Assembly: GCA_964016985.1 (NCBI GenBank)
Contig: OZ024827.1
Coordinates: 59,025,643-59,089,642, forward strand
From: Anodontia alba
Taxonomy: Eukaryota > Mollusca > Bivalvia > Lucinida > Lucinidae
DNA length: 64,000 nucleotides
Direction: 5' to 3'
Numbering within the stretch: the stretch's first letter is position 1; each line of letters opens with the position of its first letter. Under the pieces are notes generated by a model that had not been told where the DNA came from, searched no databases, and saw only the letters and a list, made by a program, of their open reading frames with translations. Both the position numbers and the translations under genes were made by a program. Of the stretch, positions 44,211 through 55,369 are shown piece by piece.

Positions 44211-44249
<39 letters not shown>

Positions 44250-44430
44250 AACAAAAAAGAAAAAAGAAAAAACAAAAAAACAACAACAACAACAAAAAAA
44301 AAAAAAAAAAAAAAAAAATCTAGAATTTCGAGAATCGGACGTGTCGCCTGCTGAAAGCGCCAACCATTTAAAAAAACAAAAAAAAACAAAAACAAAACAA
44401 AACAAAACTAAACAAAAAAAAAACACAAAA
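44165..44430. repeat. A-rich/CAA tract
   Basis: Long A runs are interrupted by CAACAACAA, with a second A/CAAAA block at 44370-44430. The intervening bases 44321-44370 include GACGTGTCGCCTGC, which resembles the GCAGGCGACAC hairpin arm at 45110-45123 in reverse and may be the opposite end of the 44440-45125 element. Confidence 0.85.
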
Positions 44431-44439
44431 AACACTGGT

Positions 44440-45125
44440 CATTATAATCGCTCCTATCCATAAAGGCAACCCCTCACTACAAACTTCGAATGAAATCAAT
44501 GCATCCCTTCAAAAGTTATTGAAAGGAAACAATATCTTAACCTTGTATTTTACCCCAACAACAAAAACTAAGTCAAAAAAGGGACATAACTTGGCCAAAA
44601 TTTTGCGGATGATTACCAATATCAAACTTGACCTGTATTTTTACAATGATATACCCTTCTGCAAACTTTCAATAAAATCAATGCATCCCTGCAAAAGTGG
44701 TTGATCGGAAACCAATATCAACACACCAACAAAACTAAGTCGAAAAAGGGCCATAACTCAGCCAAAATTTGGCGGATGATTACAATATCAAACTTGACCT
44801 ATATTTTACGTTGATATAATGCTCTGCAAAGTTTGAATGAAATCAAAAGTTATTGAGCAAAAACGAACAACAAAAACTAAGTCGGAAAAGGGGCATAACT
44901 CAGCCAAAATTTGGCGGATGATTACAAATATCGAACTTGACCTGTATTTTAGTGGTATAAAGTTCTGCAAAATTTGAATAAAATCCATACATCTCTTCAA
45001 AAGTTATTGAACGGAAACGAAAAGTGTGACAACGACACCGACGCCGCCGCCGCCGACGACGACGCCGACGACGCGGACGGACATGATGATCCTTATGTGT
45101 CTGCCATGCAACGCAGGCGACACAA
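44440..45125. mobile_element. Hairpin-ended element with tandem core and GAC/GCC run
   Basis: Roughly three to four units of about 120-185 bases share GGGCATAACTCAGCCAAAAT, TTGGCGGATGATTAC, CAAACTTGACCT and TTCTGCAAARTTTGAATRAA. A GACGCCGCCGCCGCCGACGA run (about 45030-45083) follows, and then a terminal hairpin (45097-45123, GTGTCTGCC and GGCGACAC) and AAAA. The order tandem core, GACG-rich, hairpin, A-run is the same as in the 18215-20320 element. Confidence 0.72.
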
Positions 45126-45223
45126 AAACATCTAACTTCGTTAGAGTCTTCTGTGTAGTGGTACAGTTAGGCATCGCCCAACCCGGAGCTTAATCAAATT
45201 GGAAGTCACCCTCGGCGCGTTTT

Positions 45224-45268
45224 GGCCGCCTATGGCGTATCTATCTATCTATCTATCTATAGGCGGCC
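45224..45268. repeat. (TATC)n flanked by a perfect 10-base inverted repeat
   Basis: GGCCGCCTAT (45224-45233) and ATAGGCGGCC (45259-45268) are exact inverted copies on either side of about six TATC units (45237-45260). The hairpin puts the microsatellite in its loop. The origin is unclear. Confidence 0.9.
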
Positions 45269-45299
45269 ATCTAGCGCTCTGCTGAAAAGAAGTGCAAAG

Positions 45300-46740
45300 G
45301 AATAATAAATAGAGGTAGCTAAAAGTGGTGCAATCCAGCCGGCTTATGTCGTATTTGAAAAGTACAGTAGACTAGCATACATGCTTGGGCATTCTCGCTT
45401 GGATGGCACTTCACACACATACACGTGTCGTGATATAGCTGTCTTCATGAACGTCTTCGTGATAGATGGCAATGTAGAACTGGATAATGGGATAACGTTT
45501 CATTGATATCTAACCAAAATTATCTAATGCTCTAGTCTATGTTGAGAATTAAATGCTATCCAACTCCATCAATGTCAGACGTCTGTCTGACGGTACAGCT
45601 GTTGGAATACATATGAGTTTTATGACATAGGTTATTTCACTAAATAACCTGAAAGTCATGTGATAATATATGATATTACACCTTGAAAATGAAAATGAAA
45701 CGCATTGTGAAAGTTGCTTATTTTTATTTTTAACAATGCATAATATCAACGATAAGAGTTAAATAGTAGTAATAATAATAAATAATTATGTTTTACGAGT
45801 AATCAATGATAAGTGTTTTTAGATTATGGGACAAATTATGTTTGCGTTTGGAAAATGGCATATGTTTTCAACCAGTGTATTTTTTAGTAGTTGGATTGTC
45901 AGAATTTCTGTAACAGAGATATAACGATATATAGCTTTATTCGGATTATCAGTATACATGGTGTTTCAGTTTATGTATTTTAAGATTCTATCAGAGTTGC
46001 ACACAAGATTCAACAAATGCAGTTTTTTTCAACAGTAAGTAGGCTTCCATTTGACATTTCACTTGCTTAGTAGTTCTATCAGAGAGTCGCCTTTCATATA
46101 ATCGGAGTGATACGCATAGAAAACTACAAAACAGAATCAAGTGCATCCAATACAAAATGTATAGCTTTATACGTGTGTGATCGCACTGTATTCTATTCCA
46201 TTTATACCACTCACTTTTCCATTGTTATTACAATAGATATTGAAGCCTATTGCGCAAAACTGTAATTTAATATTTCAACACTCTTCAAATATAGTGTGCA
46301 TCGTTAAACGTGATTATTATCTACATTGAAATGTTTCCATTAATATTTTATCCGATCTTTAATTAATTATACGCCCATAATCTCTTTGAGATCTGACAGG
46401 CTCGTTAACACGAGCTTAAAATGATATATGTTTACCCGGGATATATTATGGGAGCTTTCTGTTGCCAATAAAATCATAAACGCAACGAAGTATACACACA
46501 TGTGTTCTGCTTTGTGGTGCCATTATCACTTGAGAACCTTGGGGAAAATACAGAAAATGCAGTTGTAACGCCAGTTATTTAGTGGGTGGTATTGTTTACT
46601 ATGTTACATGTATATGCAGTCATAAAGGAGATGATCAGTCTTGAATGATGCCTCACTGCCCAAGCGTTCTACATCAAGTTCTTAACATCAAAGGAAAAGA
46701 CAAGAGAAATACAAATAAACAGCCACAAAAAGAAATAAAA
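45300..46740. other. Unassigned AT-rich sequence
   Basis: No coding region, array or family member is recognised in this 1.4-kb stretch. Confidence 0.45.
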
Positions 46741-46742
46741 TG

Positions 46743-46775
<33 letters not shown>

Positions 46776-46792
46776 ATAATAATAATAATAAT
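46743..46792. repeat. Poly-A followed by (AAT)n
   Basis: About 31 A and then AAT repeats. It may be the tail of an old retroposon, but no body is recognised upstream. Confidence 0.9.
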
Positions 46793-46839
46793 GAATAAAA
46801 ATAAATAAAAAAACGTTAAACTATAATACCCCGCCATTA

Positions 46840-47170
46840 TCGTGTCGCGGGCAGACAACTCCCTCAAACATCAAAGAAATGTATCCATTAGCAATCACAA
46901 ACCAGACCTCTCTAATATCAATGCATGTACCAAGTTTGGTTAAAAATCCCTTGACATTTACTCAAGTTATCGTCCGGAAAAGAAAATATGTGCGTGTCTC
47001 AGGCAGATAACTCCGTCAAAATTTAACGAAATTTGCCCATTAGCAAACTCAAACCAGATCTCACAATATCAATGCAAATACCAAGTTTGGTGAAAATCCA
47101 TTGATGTTTACTCAAGTTATCATCCGGAAACGAAATACGGACGTACGGCTGACGGAAGGACGTTCCCACA
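46840..47170. mobile_element. Short tandem element, two units, with GGACG end
   Basis: Two units of about 150 bases share CAGRYAACTCCSTCAAA, CCATTAGCAA, ATATCAATGCA, TACCAAGTTTGGT and TTACTCAAGTTATC. The right end has GGACGTACGGCTGACGGAAG. The style matches the other hairpin-ended elements. A terminal foldback may be present in TTGGGTATTTT...AAAATATACCCAA (about 47183-47294), but this is less clear. Confidence 0.55.
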
Positions 47171-47182
47171 TTCGGGCATTTA

Positions 47183-47294
47183 TTGGGTATTTTGTATGTT
47201 AAAAATACCCAACAGTACGTTAAAAGTACCCGCTAGCCGCCCGCTAGCCGCTAGTGGTCTACGGAATAAAGGGAATAGTGTAAAATATACCCAA
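47183..47294. repeat. Imperfect inverted repeat around CCGCTAGCC motifs
   Basis: ATTGGGTATTTT and AAAATATACCCAATA are inverted. Between them CCGCTAGCCGCCCGCTAGCCG is a local direct repeat. It is followed by an A-rich tract at 47306-47338. Confidence 0.6.
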
Positions 47295-47569
47295 TAATAT
47301 AAAAAAAAATTAAACAACAAAAAAAAAAAAAAAAAAAAATCAGGTGACAAGCACAGTTGGCAGCAGCCCTTTCCCCAAAAGGTTGTAGCTCTGCTACCCA
47401 AACTTAACTGAATATATCTTTAACTTATATAATTTTTAAAAGAAAACAAACAAAAACAAAAAAAAAAAGAGAAACATTTGCAAGTGAAACACTACAGAAC
47501 ATTAAACAAAAAGTACCACAATAAAAGTACCGCATTCAAACGGCCCGTAATTAATTACTGGATGGGGTG

Positions 47570-48580
47570 GGGAGAGGGGATGAGGAGTGTGTGTATGTGT
47601 GTGTGTGGGGTAGGGGGTTGGGGGGGACTTTAGCTAGCCTTACGGGATCCCAATCCTCGTCCTCAGCTTCTATTGCGGTAAAAATATATTTGTTCGGTCT
47701 GCGTGGGGGCTATCAACTCATCAATTAATCATTACGGGCAACAAATTAATCACAGATAAAGCCTATAATAAAGCAAAGATAAGGACTCAACAGAAACAAC
47801 GTGTTTAGACACCTGAAGATCCCTGGGGGTGGGGGTGGGGTGTTAAACAACACATCGGAAAACTAGAGCTAAAGAAAAACACTAGTTGAACCCCGGTTGA
47901 CCGAGAAGCAGACATAAAAAGATTCCGGCTCAGACTATGTCGGGGTCATCAAAGAGTCTGAATCCTGACCCAGGTAAGCAAAGCGGCCATGCCTGATAGG
48001 ATCAACCGCTCAGCATGCAGACTGTTTTATGACATCAATGTTTTATACCCCTTTCGTTTATAACATATGACAATTTTACTAAATGATAAAACATTCTGGT
48101 TTACCTGCAATTTTTCTAAAATTATACATTAAGTAACCATAAATTCAAGGATCCGATAGACCTTCCAGTAGAAGTGATTTAGTCCGGTATCATATTTAGA
48201 AACCCATTCGTAGTGTTGACGTTAAAATTTAGCAAACACTTTCTGAAATTTATGATGCCGATACATCTTTTGGAGAAGTTTGGCAGTCAAATTTTTATTA
48301 TGAACACTGAAATCAGGCAAATGACCAGACACTCTTGTAAACCGAATAAGTTGAGAAATGTAAACACCATAAGAAGGGGCATGAGGAACGTTCATAAAAA
48401 GGGAAACTAACAATGTCAAAATCATTGCGTTTGCTATAATTTTCGATGACACAAAACCGTTCGCAATTAATAAATGCAAATCTAAACGTAGAGCACATCG
48501 AAATTCCCACGATTTGTCTGTGTAACTAAGTGCAAAATCTAATGAAAAAGTTTTCTTAAATGTAGGACAATGCGTCACAT
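47570..48580 (-). pseudogene. RT element copy F, strongly diverged
   Basis: The minus-strand frame below 48480 reads DLHLLIANGFVSSKI, then PSYGVYISQLIRFTRVSGHL and TAKLLQKMYRHHKFQKVFAK, the segment that follows the catalytic domain in this RT family. Another frame supplies RNDFDIVSFPF, which shows a frameshift. The stretch down to about 47570 is collinear with the 3' part of the 49829-51009 copy (GGCATGCAGACTG/TCCGATAGACCTTCCAGTAG counterparts) but carries G-rich insertions (47580-47635, 47825-47840). It is dead and older than the other copies. Confidence 0.65.
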
Positions 48581-48599
48581 ACGTTTTGACAAGACCATT

Positions 48600-49475
48600 T
48601 CAACCATTTTTTATCATCAGAAGTAAAGAATGCATTCGTATTATTACAAACAAGATAAGGTGAGCATTCGCTTTAAAATGTTGATTAAATCATGGGGCGT
48701 AGAAAAATCATATGTTAATAAACTATATGCGCAAAATCTTCTTGACTTAAGTTTATTAAGTATCAGAATTTTTAATTGACTAAAATAAATTCTTAAATGA
48801 GATTTCGTAAACTTTTTTCAAAATATCTAATTACTTGAGCCCAAATAGCAGTCAGGTAGGAAGTTAATTATTTAGAAATAATATTATTAATCATTCAAGT
48901 ATGTTTTTGAAGTCAGCCAAATCATGAAGTTAAAAAAAAAATAATGTATACATAAGCTCACTCCGACTTTCCTTATATATTATAGGTGAGGGGTTATACA
49001 TAACATAAACCAGTTAATGTAGTTGAACAGCTTCACAGATTATATTACAGCATATTTCTGTAAGATGATAATTATTTTACTTTTATCACCTGTTTGAACC
49101 TTGTTAAAAGTCTAAATGAAAACAGATAGACATTGAATTGAGTATATACGACATCAAAAAAGAAAATGACCTCATAGGCATTGTTTTAGGTCTTATTTAG
49201 GACGCACATTTCGAGCTGCATTTCGTTTTCAGTTGTGTTCTATCTTTTATTCTACTTGTCAGGATTTAGTATAGCTTCACGCATACCCAAACAGTGGTAT
49301 GGCAATATACATGTATGTTCAGAGTCGTTGCTGTCCTCAAAAGAAATGCTCATGTGCAGATGGCCAATATATCTATGCATTTAGTGTGGGCTTTGCCATA
49401 TATTGCTTATTTTATCTATTGCTAATTTAGACCTAGTATGGCGCAGATTAACTGTAATAAATCTGTTTCCAAATA
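48600..49475. other. Unassigned AT-rich sequence
   Basis: No gene or repeat family is recognised. Confidence 0.4.
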
Positions 49476-49480
49476 TGAAG

Positions 49481-49496
49481 CTCTCTCTCTCTCTCC

Positions 49497-49554
<58 letters not shown>
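49481..49554. repeat. (CT)n-(GT)n microsatellite
   Basis: CT repeats interrupted once by CCAATT are followed by a short GT run. It causes a false Ser/Leu repeat frame on one strand and an Arg/Glu frame on the other. Confidence 0.95.
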
Positions 49555-49555
<1 letters not shown>

Positions 49556-49559
49556 CAGC

Positions 49560-49660
49560 CTCGTAAACTACATAAATGTATTCGAAAAGAATTAATAATA
49601 CCGAGTCTGCAATTTTCGTTCTTTTGTGTGTTTTTTGTTTCGAAAGGCAATTTTTAGATT
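49560..49660 (-). repeat. Dispersed short repeat S (copy 3)
   Basis: On the minus strand, AACGAAAATTGCAGACTCGG followed by TATTATTAATTCTTTT matches 11637-11670. The same block stands upstream of the RT fragment at 51040-51160. Confidence 0.5.
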
Positions 49661-49679
49661 TTTTAATTTACTTTACTGC

Positions 49680-49820
49680 AGCCGGTGTTAAGTACCATGT
49701 GAGGCCGTAAAACGTCTCCCCGTACTTCACCTTAGTGCAGATTGTATCTAATTTTCTTTGGGATCATGGAGTCTATACCGGTTGCTTGAGAGTAGAATAC
49801 CGCTTTAGCCGGTGCTATGG
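49680..49820 (+). repeat. Dispersed repeat with GCCGGTGTTAAG and TCTCCCCG
   Basis: AGCCGGTGTTAAGTACCATG, then GTAAAACGTCTCCCCGTACT and a terminal TTTAGCCGGTGCTATGG. The same order appears at 57353-57500 (+) and, in part, reversed at 57772-57832. The class is unknown. It abuts the 3' end of RT copy B. Confidence 0.55.
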
Positions 49821-49828
49821 GGCATATG

Positions 49829-51009
49829 AAAAGAAAAGGTAAGAGGTCCAGGGAGTGCCACAATCACAAAACGCAGCCCTTCCCACACCCTAAGAGGAAG
49901 AGGAAACCGACTAATCCAAACAAGCACAAATCGAACAAACGTACGAAAAGCACTAAGATTAGCTCTCTCTTCCCCAAGCGAGATAATCGCAATACTAAAA
50001 GGACTGAAAAACACAAGAACAAAATGACACACGGGAAGACATACAACAAATCGCCTCGTAGAATAAACCACAAAGCAAGAAAGAGTAAGACTAACACCCG
50101 GACCACCGCCTTAGAACGGTCAGTAGAGTAAAACCACCGGGGAGTTTAAAGCACTTTTACAGCTAACTAACTTCACCCTGGGTCCCGATGCTACTCTTAA
50201 TACAGAAACACATAAAAATTCGGTTCGCATAAAGGCTCCCAACTCAGACAATGCATCAAAGCGAAAACATAAAAATCAAATTAATCACTATAATAAACAA
50301 AGACGAGTACTCATGGCTAATTCTATTGTATGCCAGAGTAAATGAAAACCAATAGTTGAACCACGGCGGGCCAAGCCAAAGACATATCGTCAAGCCCCAA
50401 CCCACTGGTTAAAGTTTTACGAAGAGGCCGTCATTGAGTCTGAGGCCCGAACCGCCGTCGTGCAATTAAAGAGTGAAGCATAGCCATCAACACTGATTGG
50501 GTTGACAACTAGGCATGCAGTCTGCCGCATAATATCCAGGCTATAGCCAATCTTTTATAACGGTTTATAAGTTTTCTGAATTGCTCCGAAAAGTTAGATT
50601 TACCTACATTTTTTCTAAATCTGTACACTAAGTCACCATAAAATTCTGGTTCCGATATACCTTGTTGCAGAAGTGTTTTCAGACTGACGCTATGTTTTTC
50701 TAACAAGGCACTGTGTCTGCGATAAAATTTCGAAAACGCCTTACGAAGTTTAAAATAACGATAGCCCTGCCTAAGAAGTTTGGCAGTAAGGGCTTTATTA
50801 CGGTAGTTAAAGTCATTAAGATTTGAAGAAGCTCTGGCGAATTTAATAAGTTGAAATATGTATACCCCATATGAGGTACGCCGGGGGACATCGCCATCCA
50901 GAAAAGGGAAATTGACTATATCAAAATCAAAATCGTCCCGTTTATCATAAATTTTGGTGGAAACTGTACCATTAGATATACATAGATTCAAATCCAAAAA
51001 AAGGTGCCT
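49829..51009 (-). pseudogene. RT element copy B: best-preserved C-terminal part plus 3' tail
   Basis: A stop-free minus-strand frame from about 51009 to 50512 (about 166 codons) reads LFLDLNLCISNGTVSTKI, RDDFDFDIVNFPFLDGDVPR, TSYGVYIFQLIKFARASS and SEPEFYGDLVYRFRKNVGKS. It lacks the catalytic core, so it is 5'-truncated just before the FLDL motif. The tail (50500-49829) matches copies A, C and D and ends ...CTCTTACCTTTTCTTTT. The frame can be extended upstream to 51135 only through repeat S and is not native there. In the family this region would form the RT thumb and connector. The lineage (Penelope-like) is inferred from the WLPKLHK motif of the 14105-14591 fragment. Confidence 0.8.
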
Positions 51010-51039
51010 CTGTATCGCCTCCCAAACTACATAATAGCA

Positions 51040-51160
51040 ATTGAAGAGACTTAATAAAACCGAATCTCCGCTTTTCGTTGTTTTGTGTTTTTTTTTCCAA
51101 AGACATTTTGTTTTACTTTTTTTTTCCAAAGACATTTTGTTTTAGATTTTTATTGGAACA
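51040..51160 (-). repeat. Dispersed short repeat S (copy 4)
   Basis: On the minus strand, CGGAGATTCGGTTTTATTAA and then TATTATGTAGTTTGGGAGG. A small inner duplication of TTTTTTTTCCAAAGACATTT (about 51089-51139) is present. It abuts the 5' truncation of RT copy B. Confidence 0.5.
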
Positions 51161-51164
51161 TTGT

Positions 51165-53300
51165 CATTATATTGTATCGATTGTCAAGGTTAAGTAGACC
51201 ATAAATGAAACAACAAAGTAGACAGCTACAATGGTCAGAAGAATGAGAATTAATCTGAAAAGACTTTTCCTGCTATGAAACATATTTGCAGTATGTGTAC
51301 AGCAACTACCGGGCCTACACATGTAGCTGTGCCCCAAGCCACCACTTTAGTGTTTGCCTGTGTATTGGCACAGAATGCAGCTCACAATAATCCCATTGTT
51401 TACTGATTAAGCCTTGGTTGCACTCTTAGAGAATCATTGCATGATGTAACGATACGTCGGACATAATATGTTCTGAGTAGACAGCGCATGTGCACAGACT
51501 TAATTGAACCTAAACTCTTCGGATATACCATCTTGATCAAGTGTTCCACATTTTTTCTTATGTATTCGTTTCTATATGGTGTATTTTCTGTGGCAGGAAA
51601 TGCAACACCATCTCACTAGCAAACATTAAGGGTGTTGGCTCTGAGTTCAGAAGGTTGGACTATTGTGATGATTACAAGATCTCTCTGCTGGAGAAACGAC
51701 GATGACCGGGCTGAAGTGAATGTTTACTGTTCATATGTAGACATATTTTTATACAGTGGTATTCTCAGAAGGAACACTACCAAACAGTACGATATCACAA
51801 TCATGTTCAGTAGATATATGATCCATGGGGGCATTCCAGACAGGACTGGTTTTACACTTACGAGTTGACAAGATTGTCGCTCATTTTACAGATAAAACGA
51901 TAACAAATCATGGCCACTTAAGAAGTTCAATGTCGTTTAGAGACTGAACGCATACGGAAATGAGGTAACCCTATCTATCTTTTATAATAGAGTCCCGCCT
52001 TTAATACAAAGTACTAAACAAAACACGAGTTAAAAAAGACGAATATTGCTTATTCCAACTATTTACATCTTTGGGTGTGCGTATGTTACTCTTATGGATC
52101 ATTCCTTTTATAAATTATTAATCTTCACTACAGATGGCGCTAGTGCCGCCTTGTGGAGGCCATTAACCGTCTCCTCTTCCTTTATGATAGTGTAGTTTAT
52201 TTATTTCTGGTCCTTTGTGATTCTGGATCCCATTTCTGGAATTTTGAAAAATTTAATTTAGGGTCACAGATGAGGGCTAATTCGTCGAAACTAGCTAGTC
52301 TAGGCCAGAATACATAGACCTGCAACTAGATTGCATTTAAATGGTCATGCTTTTTAGAAAAAACAATAAGTCGATACGTACATTGTAAAAAGGCTGCCTG
52401 TAGATGCTTACAGAAACATTAGCTCGTCTGCATAACGAATTAGAACTTGTGACGGCGTGACCAGCAGGTACATTTTACAATTTTCATTCTTGACAAGGTC
52501 GATTTAGTTTTTTGTAAGAGGACTTAGGAGCTCTTAAATGCGTTTTTGATATTTGCTCCGCATATGAGATTGTCTTTTACCGCACTTATAGAGACTATAT
52601 ATGTTTGGTAGTCGTTTCGCCAATTTAATTCAAGGGAAACGACTAAGCTCATTCCCACGGAGAGTTACTTTTTTACATAAAAAGCATATTCATTCCCACC
52701 AGTGTCAGATATAGGGTGAGGAAAAACGAAAGTACGTCAAAACAAATGATTATCCGTTTGTACTTTTGTTGTGCGGTGAAACGCAGACACCATACACTTA
52801 TTGTTATTATATATCCCGCAACAAGACACATAGGTATACAGCTCTATACCAACAGTTAAGATCAAACTCCGCTTCTGAACAGTGGTCAATATTTTATCAT
52901 TTTATGAACAATCCTTGTACCTTACAGAAACTGCCTGCCGAACAGAGGAAGATCTATATAACCTGCAGACGTTTTCAAACAGGACTTTCTCAATAGCGTG
53001 ACTACCCCTTTTTCGTGTGCCACGACCCATACAAGGTGAGACCTGGCTATACTTGATTCGTTTACATTTTGTGTTCGCATCCAACCAGCGAAGGACATGT
53101 ACAGCTGATAGGTGAACGAAACAGGATTATCATTAAATATTGTTTAACTGAATGTTAAGCAGTTTATACTTCTGCTTTTCGTAAAGGATTTTAAGAGATC
53201 AGAGGAGGAAGTTTCAGGTAAGTTTTAGCATTGTTACCAATTGTGTTAGTCTTCGTAGGCGTGCTGTCCTTCCTATATGTGACGTTTGAACGCACTTTAA
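51165..53300. other. Unassigned sequence
   Basis: No known gene, array or repeat family is recognised. Frames of 76-78 codons at 51632-51868 and 52766-52996 (+) have no recognisable domain. A consensus splice donor CAG|GTAAGT stands at 53215-53223 without an adjoining open frame. Confidence 0.45.
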
Positions 53301-53302
53301 GT

Positions 53303-53333
53303 ATCGATAAATAAATAAATAAATAAATAAGTA
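53303..53333. repeat. (AAAT)n microsatellite
   Basis: About seven ATAA units. Confidence 0.9.
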
Positions 53334-53614
53334 AAATGATTATGATTTTAGTTTAATATTCATTACGTGCACGTTTCTATCTAACTAACTGAATTTTATT
53401 GTAAAGTCTTGCGAAATTGTATTGTGTACAGATCAGAACTGTTACCTGTGTCAGAAAGGTATGTTGCTGCTGTAAAGGTTGATAAAAACGCCTTGTAGAG
53501 TATTGAGGACATGTCTAATGTACCTAGCTTAGGCTTAAAAAGGGTAGTCTTTCCATTTGATGTTGAGAACTTGGTTGTGGATCTTGTTGTATCAGTTCCT
53601 GAGTTCACTTATTT

Positions 53615-53715
53615 ACTTTTAATAGAGACTTAATAAAGCAAGCAGAGACAATAAAACCGAACCTCCGTTGTTAGTTCTCTTATTAATTATTTTTTCCCCA
53701 AAAGCAACCTGTAAG
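53615..53715 (-). repeat. Dispersed short repeat S (copy 5)
   Basis: On the minus strand, GGGGAAAAAATAATT, then ACGGAGGTTCGGTTTTATTG and TTATTAAGTCTCTATTAAAA, collinear with 51160-51040. A 70-codon Ser/Thr-rich minus frame (53396-53608) follows it. I cannot assign that frame. Confidence 0.45.
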
Positions 53716-53719
53716 ATTT

Positions 53720-54220
53720 TAATCAATGTTCGGTTACAATATAAATCTAAATATGGGGATATCTAGAAAAGGCCCGGTTCCAATAAGAGGGTTTATCTAG
53801 TGTACTGATAACTCTTAATTCCACTTAAATCACCCGATTTCAAAGACATTGGTAGCATGTGCATGATAAATAACTATTCATTAAATAATATTCCTGAAAA
53901 AACAACAACAAAGTATTCAAGTTCCGCGACTTCTATGTAAAAAAGAAGCATTTTATAAAAATAAAGCATGTTGAGAAAATTGATAGACTGCTTAAATTCT
54001 CCTGTCAGCTACATTAGAAGTGGAAGAAGAAAATAAATTCTCCTATTAGGTATAAATACTATATACTTTAATTGCTTCATTCAGCTCTTTCAATTTGGGT
54101 AGTCTTCTTAGAGTGAAAGTAAACTAAATTTCACGAAGAAGAAAACACAGTATCATATAAAATACAGTAATCTTCTGACTTATTTTTTCTCTTAGATTTT
54201 CCACGGCATACCTGGCCCGA
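53720..54220. other. Unassigned AT-rich sequence
   Basis: No gene or family is recognised. Confidence 0.4.
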
Positions 54221-54224
54221 TCAT

Positions 54225-54253
54225 TAATTATATATATATATAAAAAAAACTAA

Positions 54254-54285
<32 letters not shown>
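54225..54285. repeat. (TA)n and poly-A tract
   Basis: A short TA run is followed by about 28 A with a few interruptions. Confidence 0.9.
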
Positions 54286-54286
<1 letters not shown>

Positions 54287-54429
54287 AAAAAAAGAGTGAA
54301 TATCTCTTTCAATTATTCAAACATGAAAGCATGTAAAACAGAATGGTAAATATATTGACTTAGAGAACTGTATGTCACACAATTCAAAGAAATGTCTGCT
54401 CAATCTTAACTGCTGTATAGTTTTGGCGT

Positions 54430-55366
54430 TTCCTAAATTTTATCGCAGACACAGTGCCTTGGTAGAAAAATATAATGTCGGTCTGAAAACAATTCTGCAA
54501 CAAGGTATATAGGAACAAGAATTTTACGGTGACTTAGTGTAAACATTTAGAAAACTTGTCGGAAAATCTAACTTTTCGGAGCAATTCAGAAAACTAATTT
54601 ACGTTATAAAAGTATTGGCTATAGCCTGGATATTATGCTGCAGACTGCATGCCTAGTTATCAACCCAATCATTGTTGATGGCTATGCTTCACTCTTTAAT
54701 TGCACGACGGCGGTTCGGGCCTCAGACTCAATTACGGCCTCTTCGTAAAACTTTAACCAGTGGGTTTGGGCTTGACGATATGTCTTTGGCTTGTCCCGCC
54801 GTTGTTCACCTGCTGGTTTTCATTTGGATTACGGCTTTGGTACCATGACCGCAACTACCTTACATAGTAGAATTGCCATCAGTACTCGTCTTTGTTTATC
54901 ATAGTGATTAATTTGATTTTTATGCTTTCGCTTTGATGAACTGACTGATTTGGGAGCCTTTATGCGAACCGAAGTTTAGAGTAGCATCGGGACCCAGGGT
55001 GAAGTTGGCTGGCCGTAAAAGTGCTTTAACCCGCCCCCCCCCCCACCCCCCTGTGGTTTATTCTACTGACTGTTCTAAGGCGGTGGTCCCGGTATTAGTC
55101 TTACTCTTTGTTGCTTTATAGTTTATTCTACGAGGCGATTTGTTTTAAGTCTTGCCTTGTGTTATTTCGTTCTTGTATTTTTCAGTCCTTTAAGCATTGC
55201 GATTACCCCGCTTGGGGAAAAGAGAGCTAATCTTAGTGCTTTTCGTACATTTGTTCGACTTGCGCTTGTTTGGGTTTTTTTTATTTCCTCTTCCTCTTTG
55301 TGTCTGGGGTGGGCTGCGGCTTGTGATTGTGGTACTCCCTGGACGCTTCTCTTACCTTTGTTTTTT
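54430..55366 (+). pseudogene. RT element copy C: C-terminal part plus 3' tail
   Basis: The plus strand reads FPKFYRRHSALVEKYNVGLK, an in-frame TAG, EQEFYGDLV, a second stop, then GKSNFSEQFRKLI and AIAWILCCRLHA. These match the end of the copy at 49829-51009 residue for residue with few changes. The tail (54660-55366) is collinear with copies A, B and D, including GACTGTTCTAAGGCGGTGGT (about 55068) and GATTGTGGTACTCCCTGGAC (about 55325), and ends after CTTACCTTTGTTTTTT. A C-run (CCCGCCCCCCCCCCC, about 55031) stands where other copies have G/C runs or none. It is non-functional. Confidence 0.8.
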
Positions 55367-55369
55367 AGG

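Noticed and set aside
44079..44435. Phe/Cys-rich open frames on the minus strand
   Set aside because: They are translations of the A/CAA tract.
49817..50131. Basic (histone-like or nuclear) protein on the plus strand
   Set aside because: It is the antisense of the RT-element tail and recurs in copy A for that reason. Kept only as a finding to test.
51632..51868. 78-codon frame as a small gene (also 52766-52996, 76 codons)
   Set aside because: No recognisable domain, no start context, no adjoining splice sites; the lengths are within chance expectation.
53215..53223. Consensus splice donor CAG|GTAAGT
   Set aside because: No coding frame leads into it. One or two such matches are expected by chance in 64 kb.
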